From Flavobacteriia bacterium (GTDB lineage Bacteria > Bacteroidota > Bacteroidia > Flavobacteriales > Flavobacteriaceae), in the NCBI GenBank assembly GCA_011330545.1, contig DRQI01000262.1, positions 1 through 5,705 of the forward strand: a DNA stretch of 5,705 nt, written 5' to 3'. The notes beneath the pieces are model-generated. The model saw nothing but the letters and a program-made list of their open reading frames with translations, made no database searches and had not been told where the DNA came from. Positions 1-5,534 of the stretch are shown here, piece by piece. A program made the translations under genes and the position numbers. Within the stretch, counting starts at the first letter, position 1, and each line of letters opens with the position of its first letter.

Positions 1-1508
1 TTGGTAATGCTAAAATTTGGCGTAATACTGATGTTAAATCCGCCATAACCATATAAAATAGTAGGGTTTTTGCCGTTCAGTTCAATACCTTTTTTATGCG
101 TGATAATCATCGGAATCTTAGTGCCGTCCTTAGAAGTATAAAATATTTGTTTTGATACATATTCATCTCCGTTAAAATCTATAGAGGGCTTTTTATAGAT
201 TTCATAGTTTGCTGTTTTAGGGTCAAATTTATAAATGGTAGGCGGTGTAATATAATTTGAAAATGAAAAATACAGCTCTGTGTCTTCTTTTTTGCCTCCA
301 AATCCGCCAACACTACCCACACCCGGTAATTTTATCTCTCTAATTAAGTTGCCGTTCACGTCATATTGAAATACTTTAGAAACGGCATCAATCATATAAT
401 TGGCAAAAATATATCCGGCACCGGTACCGGGACTCAATACATTATCCGTTTCAGGGATAAGGTCTTTCCAGTTTTCAACCGTAGGATTCGAAGCCTCTAC
501 CGTGACAATCCTTTTGTTAGGCGCTTTTAAATTGGTCACCAAATAGAGTTTGCTTCCTACATTATACATCACATAAGTATCACTGTCATAATTATCTTGG
601 ATGGTAATTAACGTACTCGCTGGGTTTTGTAAGTCTTTAACAAACAGTTTGTTGCCGGATGTTGAGGTAGCAGCAGAAATCACCAAAAACCTGTCATCTT
701 CGGTAACATAGCCACTGACGTACCTGTTTTTTTGAGCTTCGGTACCGCCAAAAATAAGAGCATCTTCTTGTTGAGAAGTACCTAATTTATGATAATACAA
801 TTTGTGCTGGTCTGTCTTGGCAGAAAGCTCACTGCCTTTAGGTTTGTCGTAGCTAGAGTAGAAAAAACCATCATTGCCTTTCCATGACAATCCGCTAAAT
901 TTAATATCAATCAATGTATCGCCTTTAATTTCTTTGGTAATGGCATCCATAACGATTACTTTTCGCCAATCAGAACCTCCTTCAGAAATAGAATAAGCAG
1001 CAATGTTGCCGTTTTTAGAAAAAGTTAAGCCTGATAAAGAAGTAGTGCCATCTTCAGAAAACGTATTCGGGTCTAAAAATACTTCGGGTTCGCCCCCTTC
1101 TTTCTGGCGGTATACTACGTATTGGTTTTGAAGGCCGTCATTCTTATAAAAATAAGTATAATCCCCTTCTTTAAAAGGAGCCGAATACTTTTCGTAATTC
1201 CATAATTTTTTCAATCTCTTTTTCAATGTTTCACGATAAGGTATTTTGGCTAAATAGCTAAAAGTGAGCTTGTTTTGTGCTTTAACCCAAGCGGCGGTTT
1301 CTTCAGACCGGTCATTTTCTAACCAGCGGTAAGGGTCTTTTACGGCAATGCCAAAATAAGTATCTACAGTATCAACTTTTTTAGTGGTAGGGTAAATTAT
1401 TGTCATTGCTTGTTGCGCTTGATTAGTATTTTTTTTATGATTGCTAGTTTGAGCATAGCAAGAAGTAAGTATAGAGATGGTAACAAAGGCCAGAAATAGT
1501 TTTCTCAT
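1..1508 (-). CDS. Prolyl oligopeptidase (S9A prolyl endopeptidase), exported, 3' end beyond window
   Basis: This is a serine peptidase that cleaves short peptides after proline, probably in the periplasm. The first 502 residues are visible; family members are about 700 residues long. The start ATG is at 1508-1506. Residues 1-19 form a signal peptide (basic MRK, hydrophobic core) ending in LTSC, a possible lipobox with Cys17; cleavage by signal peptidase I near CYA-Q is an alternative. The N-terminal S9 region includes YFGIAVKDPYRWLEN (51-65). A beta-propeller follows at about 110-455, with the family motif SEGGSDWRK (175-183). The chain re-enters the hydrolase domain at TSKDGTKIPMIITHKKG (458-474), then LYGYGGFNISITPNFS (485-500), which closely matches the oxyanion-hole segment of mammalian POP, Tyr488 being the likely oxyanion residue. 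The Ser-Asp-His triad should lie beyond the left edge, so activity cannot be judged. The frame is open throughout. It lies downstream of doxX on the same strand, but a terminator separates them. Confidence 0.95.
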   Translation of the reverse strand, partial: MRKLFLAFVTISILTSCYAQTSNHKKNTNQAQQAMTIIYPTTKKVDTVDTYFGIAVKDPYRWLENDRSEETAAWVKAQNKLTFSYLAKIPYRETLKKRLKKLWNYEKYSAPFKEGDYTYFYKNDGLQNQYVVYRQKEGGEPEVFLDPNTFSEDGTTSLSGLTFSKNGNIAAYSISEGGSDWRKVIVMDAITKEIKGDTLIDIKFSGLSWKGNDGFFYSSYDKPKGSELSAKTDQHKLYYHKLGTSQQEDALIFGGTEAQKNRYVSGYVTEDDRFLVISAATSTSGNKLFVKDLQNPASTLITIQDNYDSDTYVMYNVGSKLYLVTNLKAPNKRIVTVEASNPTVENWKDLIPETDNVLSPGTGAGYIFANYMIDAVSKVFQYDVNGNLIREIKLPGVGSVGGFGGKKEDTELYFSFSNYITPPTIYKFDPKTANYEIYKKPSIDFNGDEYVSKQIFYTSKDGTKIPMIITHKKGIELNGKNPTILYGYGGFNISITPNFSIT

Positions 1509-1517
1509 GATGATTTA

Positions 1518-1549
1518 TAATTTTAGTTGAGGAGATAAAAGTAATCAAA
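1518..1549 (-). promoter_or_regulatory. Candidate promoter for the prolyl oligopeptidase gene
   Basis: On the minus strand a TTTG (-33-like, complement of 1546-1549) is followed after 20 bases by TAAAATTA (complement of 1518-1525), which matches four of the six fixed positions of the Bacteroidota -7 box TAnnTTTG. It is placed mainly because the doxX terminator ends here, so the peptidase needs its own promoter within about 40 bases of its start. The match is weak. Confidence 0.25.
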
Positions 1550-1594
1550 AGAGGCCGAATTTTAAGGTAAAAACCAAAGAATTCAGCCTCTTTT
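1547..1594 (-). terminator. Intrinsic terminator downstream of doxX
   Basis: The arms AAAAGAGGCCGAATT (1547-1561) and AATTCAGCCTCTTTT (1580-1594) form a 15-bp stem with one mismatch around an 18-base loop. Read on the minus strand, the stem ends in CCTCTTTT, giving the U-rich tail expected of a rho-independent terminator. It begins 19 bases past the doxX stop codon and closes 38 bases before the peptidase start. The A-rich flanks could let it also work on the plus strand, but no plus-strand gene enters it. Confidence 0.8.
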
Positions 1595-1613
1595 AAAAAA
1601 GGGATACGTTAGA

Positions 1614-1985
1614 TTAAAATAAAGGTTTAAATTTATTCCAATTGGCATAAATAAGAATGATATTTAAAACGGCTACTATTGCCGCAGGGCCAATACCTGC
1701 CGGAGCGAGGTTTATATGGAATAATAAGAAATTTGCCGTTAAAGAGGCCAAAATAATTAAGATAAGAGGCACCCACTTATTGATAACAAGTAAGAGGCCG
1801 ATAATAATTTCTACCGCCCCGATAAATTTAAACATATATCCGGTATTGTTTAATGCTTTAAAGAAATTACTTGCCGCCTCGGGCAATTCGGGAGCCGGCA
1901 TAAACCCGGCAAATTTATTGGCACCGAAAATGATTAAGATAAGCCCCAAAATAATGCGAAGGGCCATGGTTACTTTTGAATTCAT
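1614..1985 (-). CDS. DoxX-family small integral membrane protein
   Basis: This 123-residue protein is almost entirely hydrophobic, with four predicted membrane helices at about 6-21, 50-67, 71-90 and 98-114. The first helix leads into FGANKFAGF (20-28), typical of short DoxX/DoxX-like proteins, and the length fits that family. The biochemical role of these short members is not settled. Mycobacterial DoxX has been linked to a membrane oxidoreductase complex handling thiol and oxidative stress, but that should not be transferred directly. The start at 1985 is preferred; Met7 is an alternative that would trim the N-terminus without losing a helix. There is no Shine-Dalgarno sequence. The gene ends at its own terminator and is divergent from a thioredoxin gene 161 bases away. 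A plus-strand open frame over the same bases (1657-2001) is a low-complexity shadow. Confidence 0.85.
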   Translation of the reverse strand: MNSKVTMALRIILGLILIIFGANKFAGFMPAPELPEAASNFFKALNNTGYMFKFIGAVEIIIGLLLVINKWVPLILIILASLTANFLLFHINLAPAGIGPAAIVAVLNIILIYANWNKFKPLF

Positions 1986-2021
1986 AATTATAGATTTTTA
2001 AGGTTATGATTGTTATTTTGA

Positions 2022-2055
2022 CGTATAAGATACGAAATTCTAACAGTATGTAACA
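2022..2055. promoter_or_regulatory. Possible operator between divergent doxX and thioredoxin genes
   Basis: Two small ordered motifs lie in the 161-base divergent spacer. One is the inverted repeat CGTAT-AAG-ATACG at 2022-2034. The other is a direct repeat of TAACA at 2041-2045 and 2051-2055, spaced exactly 10 bases, about one helical turn. They lie 37-70 bases upstream of doxX and about 90-125 upstream of the thioredoxin ATG. A weak -7-like box, TATATTTA (2065-2072, plus), follows. Such short symmetry can occur by chance in AT-rich DNA, and no regulator gene is visible, so the call is tentative. Confidence 0.25.
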
Positions 2056-2146
2056 TAAGTATCCTATATTTATCCCTAAAATGCGTCACTTTGTCGTGTT
2101 AAATAAACGGAATGATAATTGTTATAAAGCATTAAAATTAAGAAAA

Positions 2147-2506
2147 ATGACAGAATTATTGACAAAAGATACTTTTTTAGAAAAAGTCTTTAATTACGAA
2201 AAAAATAAAGAGTGGAAATTTGAAGGAGACCTACCTTGTATCATAGATTTCTATGCAGATTGGTGTGGCCCTTGTAAGATGGTTGCCCCGATTTTAGAAG
2301 AGTTAAGTGAAGAATACAAAGACAAGGTAAATGTCTATAAAGTAGATACCGAAGCACAGCAAGAATTGGCTGCGGCTTTTGCCATCAGGAGTATTCCTTC
2401 AATGTTGTTTTGCCCTAAAGACGAACAGCCTCAAATGGCTAGCGGGGCATTGCCAAAACAACAATTGGAAAAAATTATTGAAGACGTTTTGAAGGTGAAA
2501 AAATAA
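2147..2506 (+). CDS. trxA: Thioredoxin
   Basis: This 119-residue cytoplasmic thioredoxin reduces protein disulfides using electrons from thioredoxin reductase. The motif DFYADWCGPCK spans residues 34-44, with redox cysteines Cys40 and Cys43. The buried Asp34, Lys65 and cis-Pro84 (RSIPSM) sit at the same distances from the first cysteine as Asp26, Lys57 and Pro76 of E. coli TrxA. The GALPK stretch (100-104) matches the conserved C-terminal GALSK region. Two further cysteines, Cys31 and Cys89, are outside the active site. There is no signal peptide. The open frame extends back to an ATG at 2081, but those extra 22 residues (MRHFVVLNKRNDNC...) are unlike thioredoxin, so the ATG at 2147, preceded by an A-rich leader (AAGAAAAATG), is chosen. 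A repeat unit begins one base past the stop codon. Which thioredoxin paralogue this is in the genome is unknown. Confidence 0.93.
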   Translation: MTELLTKDTFLEKVFNYEKNKEWKFEGDLPCIIDFYADWCGPCKMVAPILEELSEEYKDKVNVYKVDTEAQQELAAAFAIRSIPSMLFCPKDEQPQMASGALPKQQLEKIIEDVLKVKK

Positions 2507-2507
2507 G

Positions 2508-2634
2508 GTAACTATTCAGGAAGTCCGTTTTGAGGCAGAAATCAGCTATTCTTTTGATTGTAAAAGAAAAATTTCACAAAAACACGCGAAAAAAGAGCAT
2601 TTTTTTAGCGAAATGTGATCTCCTGAATAGTTAC
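2508..2634. repeat. 127-bp element with 14-bp perfect terminal inverted repeats (copy A)
   Basis: GTAACTATTCAGGA at 2508-2521 is repeated perfectly inverted as TCCTGAATAGTTAC at 2621-2634. The interior is AT-rich and has no convincing reading frame. The unit shares TTTTGAGGCA...CAGCTATT and CGAAATGTGA...GAATAGTTAC with a shorter copy at 2865-2930, so it belongs to a repeat family. Ends starting with GTAA are typical of IS66-family insertion sequences, so a non-autonomous (MITE-like) derivative is possible; this is inference. No target duplication is visible: the eight bases on either side, AAAATAAG and AATCCTTA, do not match. Confidence 0.7.
2585..2610 (+). terminator. Hairpin inside copy A, possible terminator for thioredoxin
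   Basis: CGC-G-AAAAAA (2585-2594) and TTTTTTTA-GCG (2600-2610) can pair around GAGCA with one mismatch. It sits within the outer 14-bp inverted repeat, so a transcript leaving the thioredoxin gene could fold into a long nested hairpin. There is no other terminator candidate after that gene. The stem is mostly A-U and the run of U is in the stem rather than after it, so this is weak as a classical terminator. Confidence 0.3.
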
Positions 2635-2679
2635 AATCCTTAAATTGGTGTACTTATTGCCTTATGATTTTTGGAATAA

Positions 2680-2732
2680 ACCCTTCCGTCCACGCCTATG
2701 GCGTGGCCACCTTCCCTTTTAAAGGGAAGGAG
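2680..2732 (+). repeat. Palindromic repeat unit, left member of an inverted pair
   Basis: A C-rich start (ACCCTTCCG) is followed by two hairpins. CCACGCC-TAT-GGCGTGG (2690-2706) is a perfect 7-bp stem. At 2710-2730, 10-bp perfect arms CCTTCCCTTT and AAAGGGAAGG flank a single T. The unit is clearly richer in G+C than its surroundings and has no coding potential. It resembles, in the opposite orientation, the unit at 2785-2841. Repeats of this kind (CACC...CCCTCC-TTTAAA-GGAGGG) are, from general knowledge, scattered between genes in many Bacteroidota genomes. Confidence 0.65.
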
Positions 2733-2784
2733 TTAGCATTTGCCTGTAATTTAAAACAGCGCCATTTTAATCCTTTTCTACAAA

Positions 2785-2841
2785 ACTTCCCTCCTTAAAA
2801 AGGAGGGTTGGGACGCACTGTAAGCGAGTCTCGGGGTGGTG
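2785..2841 (-). repeat. Palindromic repeat unit, right member of an inverted pair
   Basis: Read on the minus strand it begins CACCACCCCGAG and continues through an imperfect GACTCGC/GCGTC stem. It ends in a perfect 8-bp hairpin, CCCTCCTT-AAA-AAGGAGGG (2789-2807 on the plus strand), followed by AAG. The order of parts matches the unit at 2680-2732, but the bases have diverged, so these look like inverted ends of one element or two independent copies facing each other. The 50-odd bases between them (about 2733-2784) are AT-rich and show nothing recognisable. Confidence 0.65.
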
Positions 2842-2864
2842 ATTTTTAAATTTCTTAACAAATA

Positions 2865-2930
2865 AGCTGTTTCATTTTGAGGCATAAAACAGCTATTTTA
2901 TGGACGAAATGTGAGTAACCGAATAGTTAC
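2865..2930. repeat. Shortened second copy (copy B) of the GTAAC-ended repeat
   Basis: It shares with copy A the stretches TTTTGAGGCA (2875-2884) and CAGCTATT (2890-2897), then CGAAATGTGA (2905-2914) and GAATAGTTAC (2921-2930). It lacks the roughly 60 internal bases of copy A and has no recognisable left GTAACTATTC end. It has gained symmetry of its own: AGCTGTTT (2865-2872) pairs with AAACAGCT (2887-2894), and GTAAC (2915-2919) with GTTAC (2926-2930). It ends 18 bases before the asd terminator. Confidence 0.6.
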
Positions 2931-2947
2931 AGAATAATAAATAAACT

Positions 2948-2981
2948 CAAGGCAGCTTAGAATCTTTTCTAGGCAGCCTTG
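2948..2981 (-). terminator. Intrinsic terminator of asd
   Basis: The arms CAAGGCAGCTTAGAA (2948-2962) and TTCTAGGCAGCCTTG (2967-2981) form a 15-position stem with one A/A mismatch and one G-T pair, closed by a four-base loop. The hairpin starts five bases past the asd stop codon (minus strand) and is followed by GAGTTTATTTATTATT, a T-rich tail. Position and shape fit a rho-independent terminator. Confidence 0.85.
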
Positions 2982-2986
2982 AAGAT

Positions 2987-3994
2987 TTATGAAACGGTTT
3001 CGCGCTGAATCAAAGCATTTTTTACCAAATACTCTGCAATTTGAACAGCATTGGTAGCAGCACCTTTACGAAGGTTGTCAGACACTACCCACATATTTAA
3101 AGTATTGGCTTGCGATAAATCCCTACGGATTCTTCCTACAAAAACAGCATCTTTGCCTTCGGCATAAATAGGCATCGGGTAGGTATTGGTATCGGTATTA
3201 TCCTGAACGGTAACTCCCGGGGTTTGATTCAACAGCGTTCTAACTTCGGCAACATCAAATTCATTTTCAAATTCAATATTCACACTTTCGCTATGTCCGC
3301 CCACTACCGGAATACGCACCGCGGTAGCTGTTACGGCAATGGTTTTGTCATTGAGAATTTTTTGTGTTTCGCGTACTAATTTCAGCTCTTCTTTGGTATA
3401 GCCATTCTCTTCAAAGACATCACAATGCGGTATGGCATTTTTATGGATAGGATAATGATAGGCCATGTCGCCTTTTACATTGCGGTATTCATTTTCTAAT
3501 TGTTGTACGGCTTTTACACCCGTACCGGTAATTGATTGGTAGGTTGAAATAACCAATCGTTTGATGCCGTATTTTTTATGTAACGGTGCCAAAGCCATTA
3601 CCAACTGTATCGTTGAACAATTAGGATTGGCTATGATTTTATCATCTGCTGTCAATGACGTGGCGTTGATTTCGGGTACTACCAATTTTTTAGAAGCATC
3701 CATCCGCCAAGCAGAAGAATTGTCGATGACCGTTGTGCCTACTTCGGCAAATTTAGGAGCCCATGCTAAAGAAGTGCCGCCACCGGCAGAAAACAAGGCA
3801 ATATCAGGACGCATATCTATGGCCGTTTGCATTCCAACCACCGTATATTCATTGCCTTTGAACCGTATTTTTTTACCTACAGATTTTTCTGATGCTACGG
3901 GAATCAATTCCGTTACCGGAAAATTGCGCTCTTCCAATACCGTTAACATTACATTGCCTACCATTCCGGTAGCGCCAACAACAGCTACTTTCAT
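2987..3994 (-). CDS. asd: Aspartate-semialdehyde dehydrogenase
   Basis: This cytoplasmic enzyme reduces L-aspartyl-4-phosphate to L-aspartate-4-semialdehyde with NADPH, the branch-point step toward lysine/diaminopimelate, threonine and methionine. The 335-residue protein starts with the nucleotide-binding loop GATGMVG (7-13). Catalytic Cys126 is in NPNCST (123-128). Other expected active-site residues are Arg97 (SSAWRMD), Gln153 (TYQS), Arg227 (VRIPV) and the general base His234 (GGHSESV). The Cys-to-Gln spacing (27) and Arg-to-His spacing (7) equal those of the E. coli enzyme. Length and motifs such as TKEELKLVRETQKI fit the shorter ASADH subgroup rather than the 367-residue E. coli form. 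The gene appears monocistronic: it has its own terminator five bases downstream and no same-strand neighbour within reach upstream. There is no Shine-Dalgarno; the leader is ATTTATAACTT. A plus-strand open frame at 3561-4076 is its shadow. Confidence 0.97.
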   Translation of the reverse strand: MKVAVVGATGMVGNVMLTVLEERNFPVTELIPVASEKSVGKKIRFKGNEYTVVGMQTAIDMRPDIALFSAGGGTSLAWAPKFAEVGTTVIDNSSAWRMDASKKLVVPEINATSLTADDKIIANPNCSTIQLVMALAPLHKKYGIKRLVISTYQSITGTGVKAVQQLENEYRNVKGDMAYHYPIHKNAIPHCDVFEENGYTKEELKLVRETQKILNDKTIAVTATAVRIPVVGGHSESVNIEFENEFDVAEVRTLLNQTPGVTVQDNTDTNTYPMPIYAEGKDAVFVGRIRRDLSQANTLNMWVVSDNLRKGAATNAVQIAEYLVKNALIQRETVS

Positions 3995-4013
3995 AAGTTA
4001 TAAATTTAGTTTG

Positions 4014-4046
4014 CAAAGGTTAAAAAAAAGTTCAATTAATAAACAA
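4014..4046 (-). promoter_or_regulatory. asd: Candidate promoter for asd
   Basis: On the minus strand TTG (complement of 4044-4046) is followed after 22 bases by AACCTTTG (complement of 4014-4021). This matches five of the six fixed bases of the Bacteroidota -7 box TAnnTTTG, and the spacing is within the reported range. Transcription would begin about 15 bases before the asd ATG, giving a very short leader. Confidence 0.45.
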
Positions 4047-4239
4047 TTTCAATACCGAAAATTAACGAACGTTTGAAATTTATCAGATTCTCATAAAATG
4101 TTATATTTTTTAATCAAATCGCTTATTTGTGCCGTTTTATAAAAGTAATTTTTAAGTTGTTTTTATAAAAATTGATGAATAAAAGCCCTTCAATTTCAAA
4201 TTTTCGCGGTGTGGGGCAACTTTAGAAGTAGAAAACCGT

Positions 4240-4247
4240 TATTTTTG
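4240..4247 (+). promoter_or_regulatory. Candidate -7 box for the U32-ferredoxin operon
   Basis: TATTTTTG at 4240-4247 is a full match to the Bacteroidota -7 box TAnnTTTG and lies 24 bases before the U32 start codon. No convincing TTG box is found 17-23 bases upstream; the region there reads GGGGCAAC. The remainder of the divergent spacer (4047-4239) is AT-rich, with two TTTTATAAAA palindromes (4135-4144 and 4161-4170) and nothing else recognisable. Confidence 0.4.
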
Positions 4248-4271
4248 CCGAAAAATAGAATCCTTTTGTAG

Positions 4272-5534
4272 ATGAAGAGCATGCAAAAAATAGAATTAAT
4301 GGCACCGGCCGGAAGTTTTGAATCGCTTCAAGCGGCCTTAGACAACGGTGCAGATGCTGTTTATTTTGGTGTTGAACAATTGAATATGCGTGCACGAGCC
4401 TCTATAAATTTTACCTTAGATGACTTGCAAGAAATTTCAGAAAGATGCCAAAAAAAAGGAGTACGTACCTATTTAACGTTAAATACAATTATCTACGACC
4501 ATGATTTGTCTATTGTCAAAACATTGATAACAAAAGCTAAAGAAGCAAATATTTCGGCAGTAATTGCAATGGATCAAGCTGTTATTTCGGTGGCCAGAAG
4601 TGTTGGGATGGAAGTACATATTTCTACACAAATAAATATTACCAATATAGAAACCTTAAAATTCTACGCCATGTTTGCCGATACCATTGTATTGAGTAGG
4701 GAGTTGAGTTTACGGCAGGTAAAAAAAATTACCGAACAAATTGAAAAAGAGCAAATAAAAGGCCCTTCGGGGAGATTGGTAGCGGTTGAAATTTTTGGCC
4801 ACGGAGCGTTGTGTATGGCAGTTTCGGGGAAATGTTATATGAGTTTGCATTCGTATAATTCGAGTGCCAACAGGGGAGCCTGTAAGCAAAATTGCAGGAA
4901 AAAGTATACGGTTATCGACCAAGAAACCGGATTTGAAATGGAGTTAGACAATGAATATATCATGTCACCCAAAGATTTGTGTACCATTGATTTTTTAGAC
5001 CAAATTGCCGATGCCGGAATCAGCGTATTAAAAATTGAAGGCAGGGGCAGGGCGCCCGAATATGTAGCCAAGGTTATCAAATGTTATAGAGATGCTCTTG
5101 ACAGCTTAACAGAAGGAACGTACGATAAAGAAAAAGTAATAGGATGGATGCAAGAATTAGAAAAAGTCTATAATCGCGGATTTTGGAACGGGTATTACCT
5201 AGGGCAAAAACTTGGAGAATGGAGTAGTGAATCAGGCTCGCATGCTACCCAAAAAAAACTATATGTTGGCAAAGGCGTGCATTACTTCCCTAAAAGTAAT
5301 ATCGGCGAATTTAAAATAGAAGCCTATGATATTTCTATTGGCGATACCTTATTAATTACGGGCCCCACTACCGGTGCCCAAGAATTGAAAATTGAAGCGA
5401 TGTATGTCAATGACCAAAAAGGGGAAACGGCTACCAAAGGCGACTCTGTGACCATACCATTGCCTTTTAGAATTCGCCCTTCTGATAAACTCTATAAAAT
5501 TGTTGCTACCGAATTTGCTCAAGTTTCTGTATAA
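4272..5534 (+). CDS. U32-family protein, TrhP/YegQ-like (tRNA uridine hydroxylation), formerly 'peptidase U32'
   Basis: This is a 420-residue cytoplasmic protein. The N-terminal half is a barrel-like U32 domain beginning ELMAPAGSFESLQAALDNGADAVYFG (8-33). The U32 signature fits exactly at 173-191: EIFGHGALC, four residues, GKC, then YMS. Cys181, Cys188, Cys204 and Cys208 (NRGACKQNCRKKY) are the four cysteines expected to bind an Fe-S cluster. SPKDLC (232-237) and LKIEGRGR (253-260) follow, and a C-terminal beta domain occupies about 330-420. Although named peptidases, the studied relatives are Fe-S enzymes: E. coli TrhP (YegQ) makes 5-hydroxyuridine at tRNA position 34, RlhA hydroxylates 23S rRNA, and UbiU/UbiV act in ubiquinone synthesis. 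Length and cysteine pattern favour TrhP; the exact substrate is inference. Met at 4281 is an alternative start. The stop overlaps the ferredoxin ATG by one base. Minus-strand open frames at 4710-4922 and 4835-5080 are shadows. Confidence 0.92.
   Translation: MKSMQKIELMAPAGSFESLQAALDNGADAVYFGVEQLNMRARASINFTLDDLQEISERCQKKGVRTYLTLNTIIYDHDLSIVKTLITKAKEANISAVIAMDQAVISVARSVGMEVHISTQINITNIETLKFYAMFADTIVLSRELSLRQVKKITEQIEKEQIKGPSGRLVAVEIFGHGALCMAVSGKCYMSLHSYNSSANRGACKQNCRKKYTVIDQETGFEMELDNEYIMSPKDLCTIDFLDQIADAGISVLKIEGRGRAPEYVAKVIKCYRDALDSLTEGTYDKEKVIGWMQELEKVYNRGFWNGYYLGQKLGEWSSESGSHATQKKLYVGKGVHYFPKSNIGEFKIEAYDISIGDTLLITGPTTGAQELKIEAMYVNDQKGETATKGDSVTIPLPFRIRPSDKLYKIVATEFAQVSV

Noticed and set aside
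1657..2001. Plus-strand open frame of 114 codons
   Set aside because: It lies antisense to the DoxX gene, is rich in Ile, Ala and Lys as expected from reading that gene backwards, and has no recognisable domain.
2081..2146. N-terminal extension of thioredoxin from an upstream in-frame ATG
   Set aside because: The 22 added residues do not resemble any part of thioredoxin and are not a signal peptide. The ATG at 2147 gives the normal family start and has the usual A-rich leader.
2508..2634. Target-site duplication flanking copy A
   Set aside because: The eight bases on each side (AAAATAAG and AATCCTTA) do not match, so recent insertion cannot be shown from this window.
2508..2930. CRISPR array or phage attachment site
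   Set aside because: The repeats are few, inverted, of unequal size and not separated by regular spacers, and there is no cas, integrase or tRNA gene nearby.
3561..4076. Plus-strand open frame of 171 codons
   Set aside because: It is antisense to asd, which has all its catalytic residues; the frame has no family features and runs through the asd promoter region.
4710..5080. Two overlapping minus-strand open frames (4710-4922 and 4835-5080)
   Set aside because: Both are antisense to the U32 gene within its conserved core and encode nothing recognisable.
4272..5534. Secreted collagenase-like protease
   Set aside because: The name is often attached to U32 proteins, but there is no signal peptide and the four-cysteine pattern fits the Fe-S RNA-modifying relatives.
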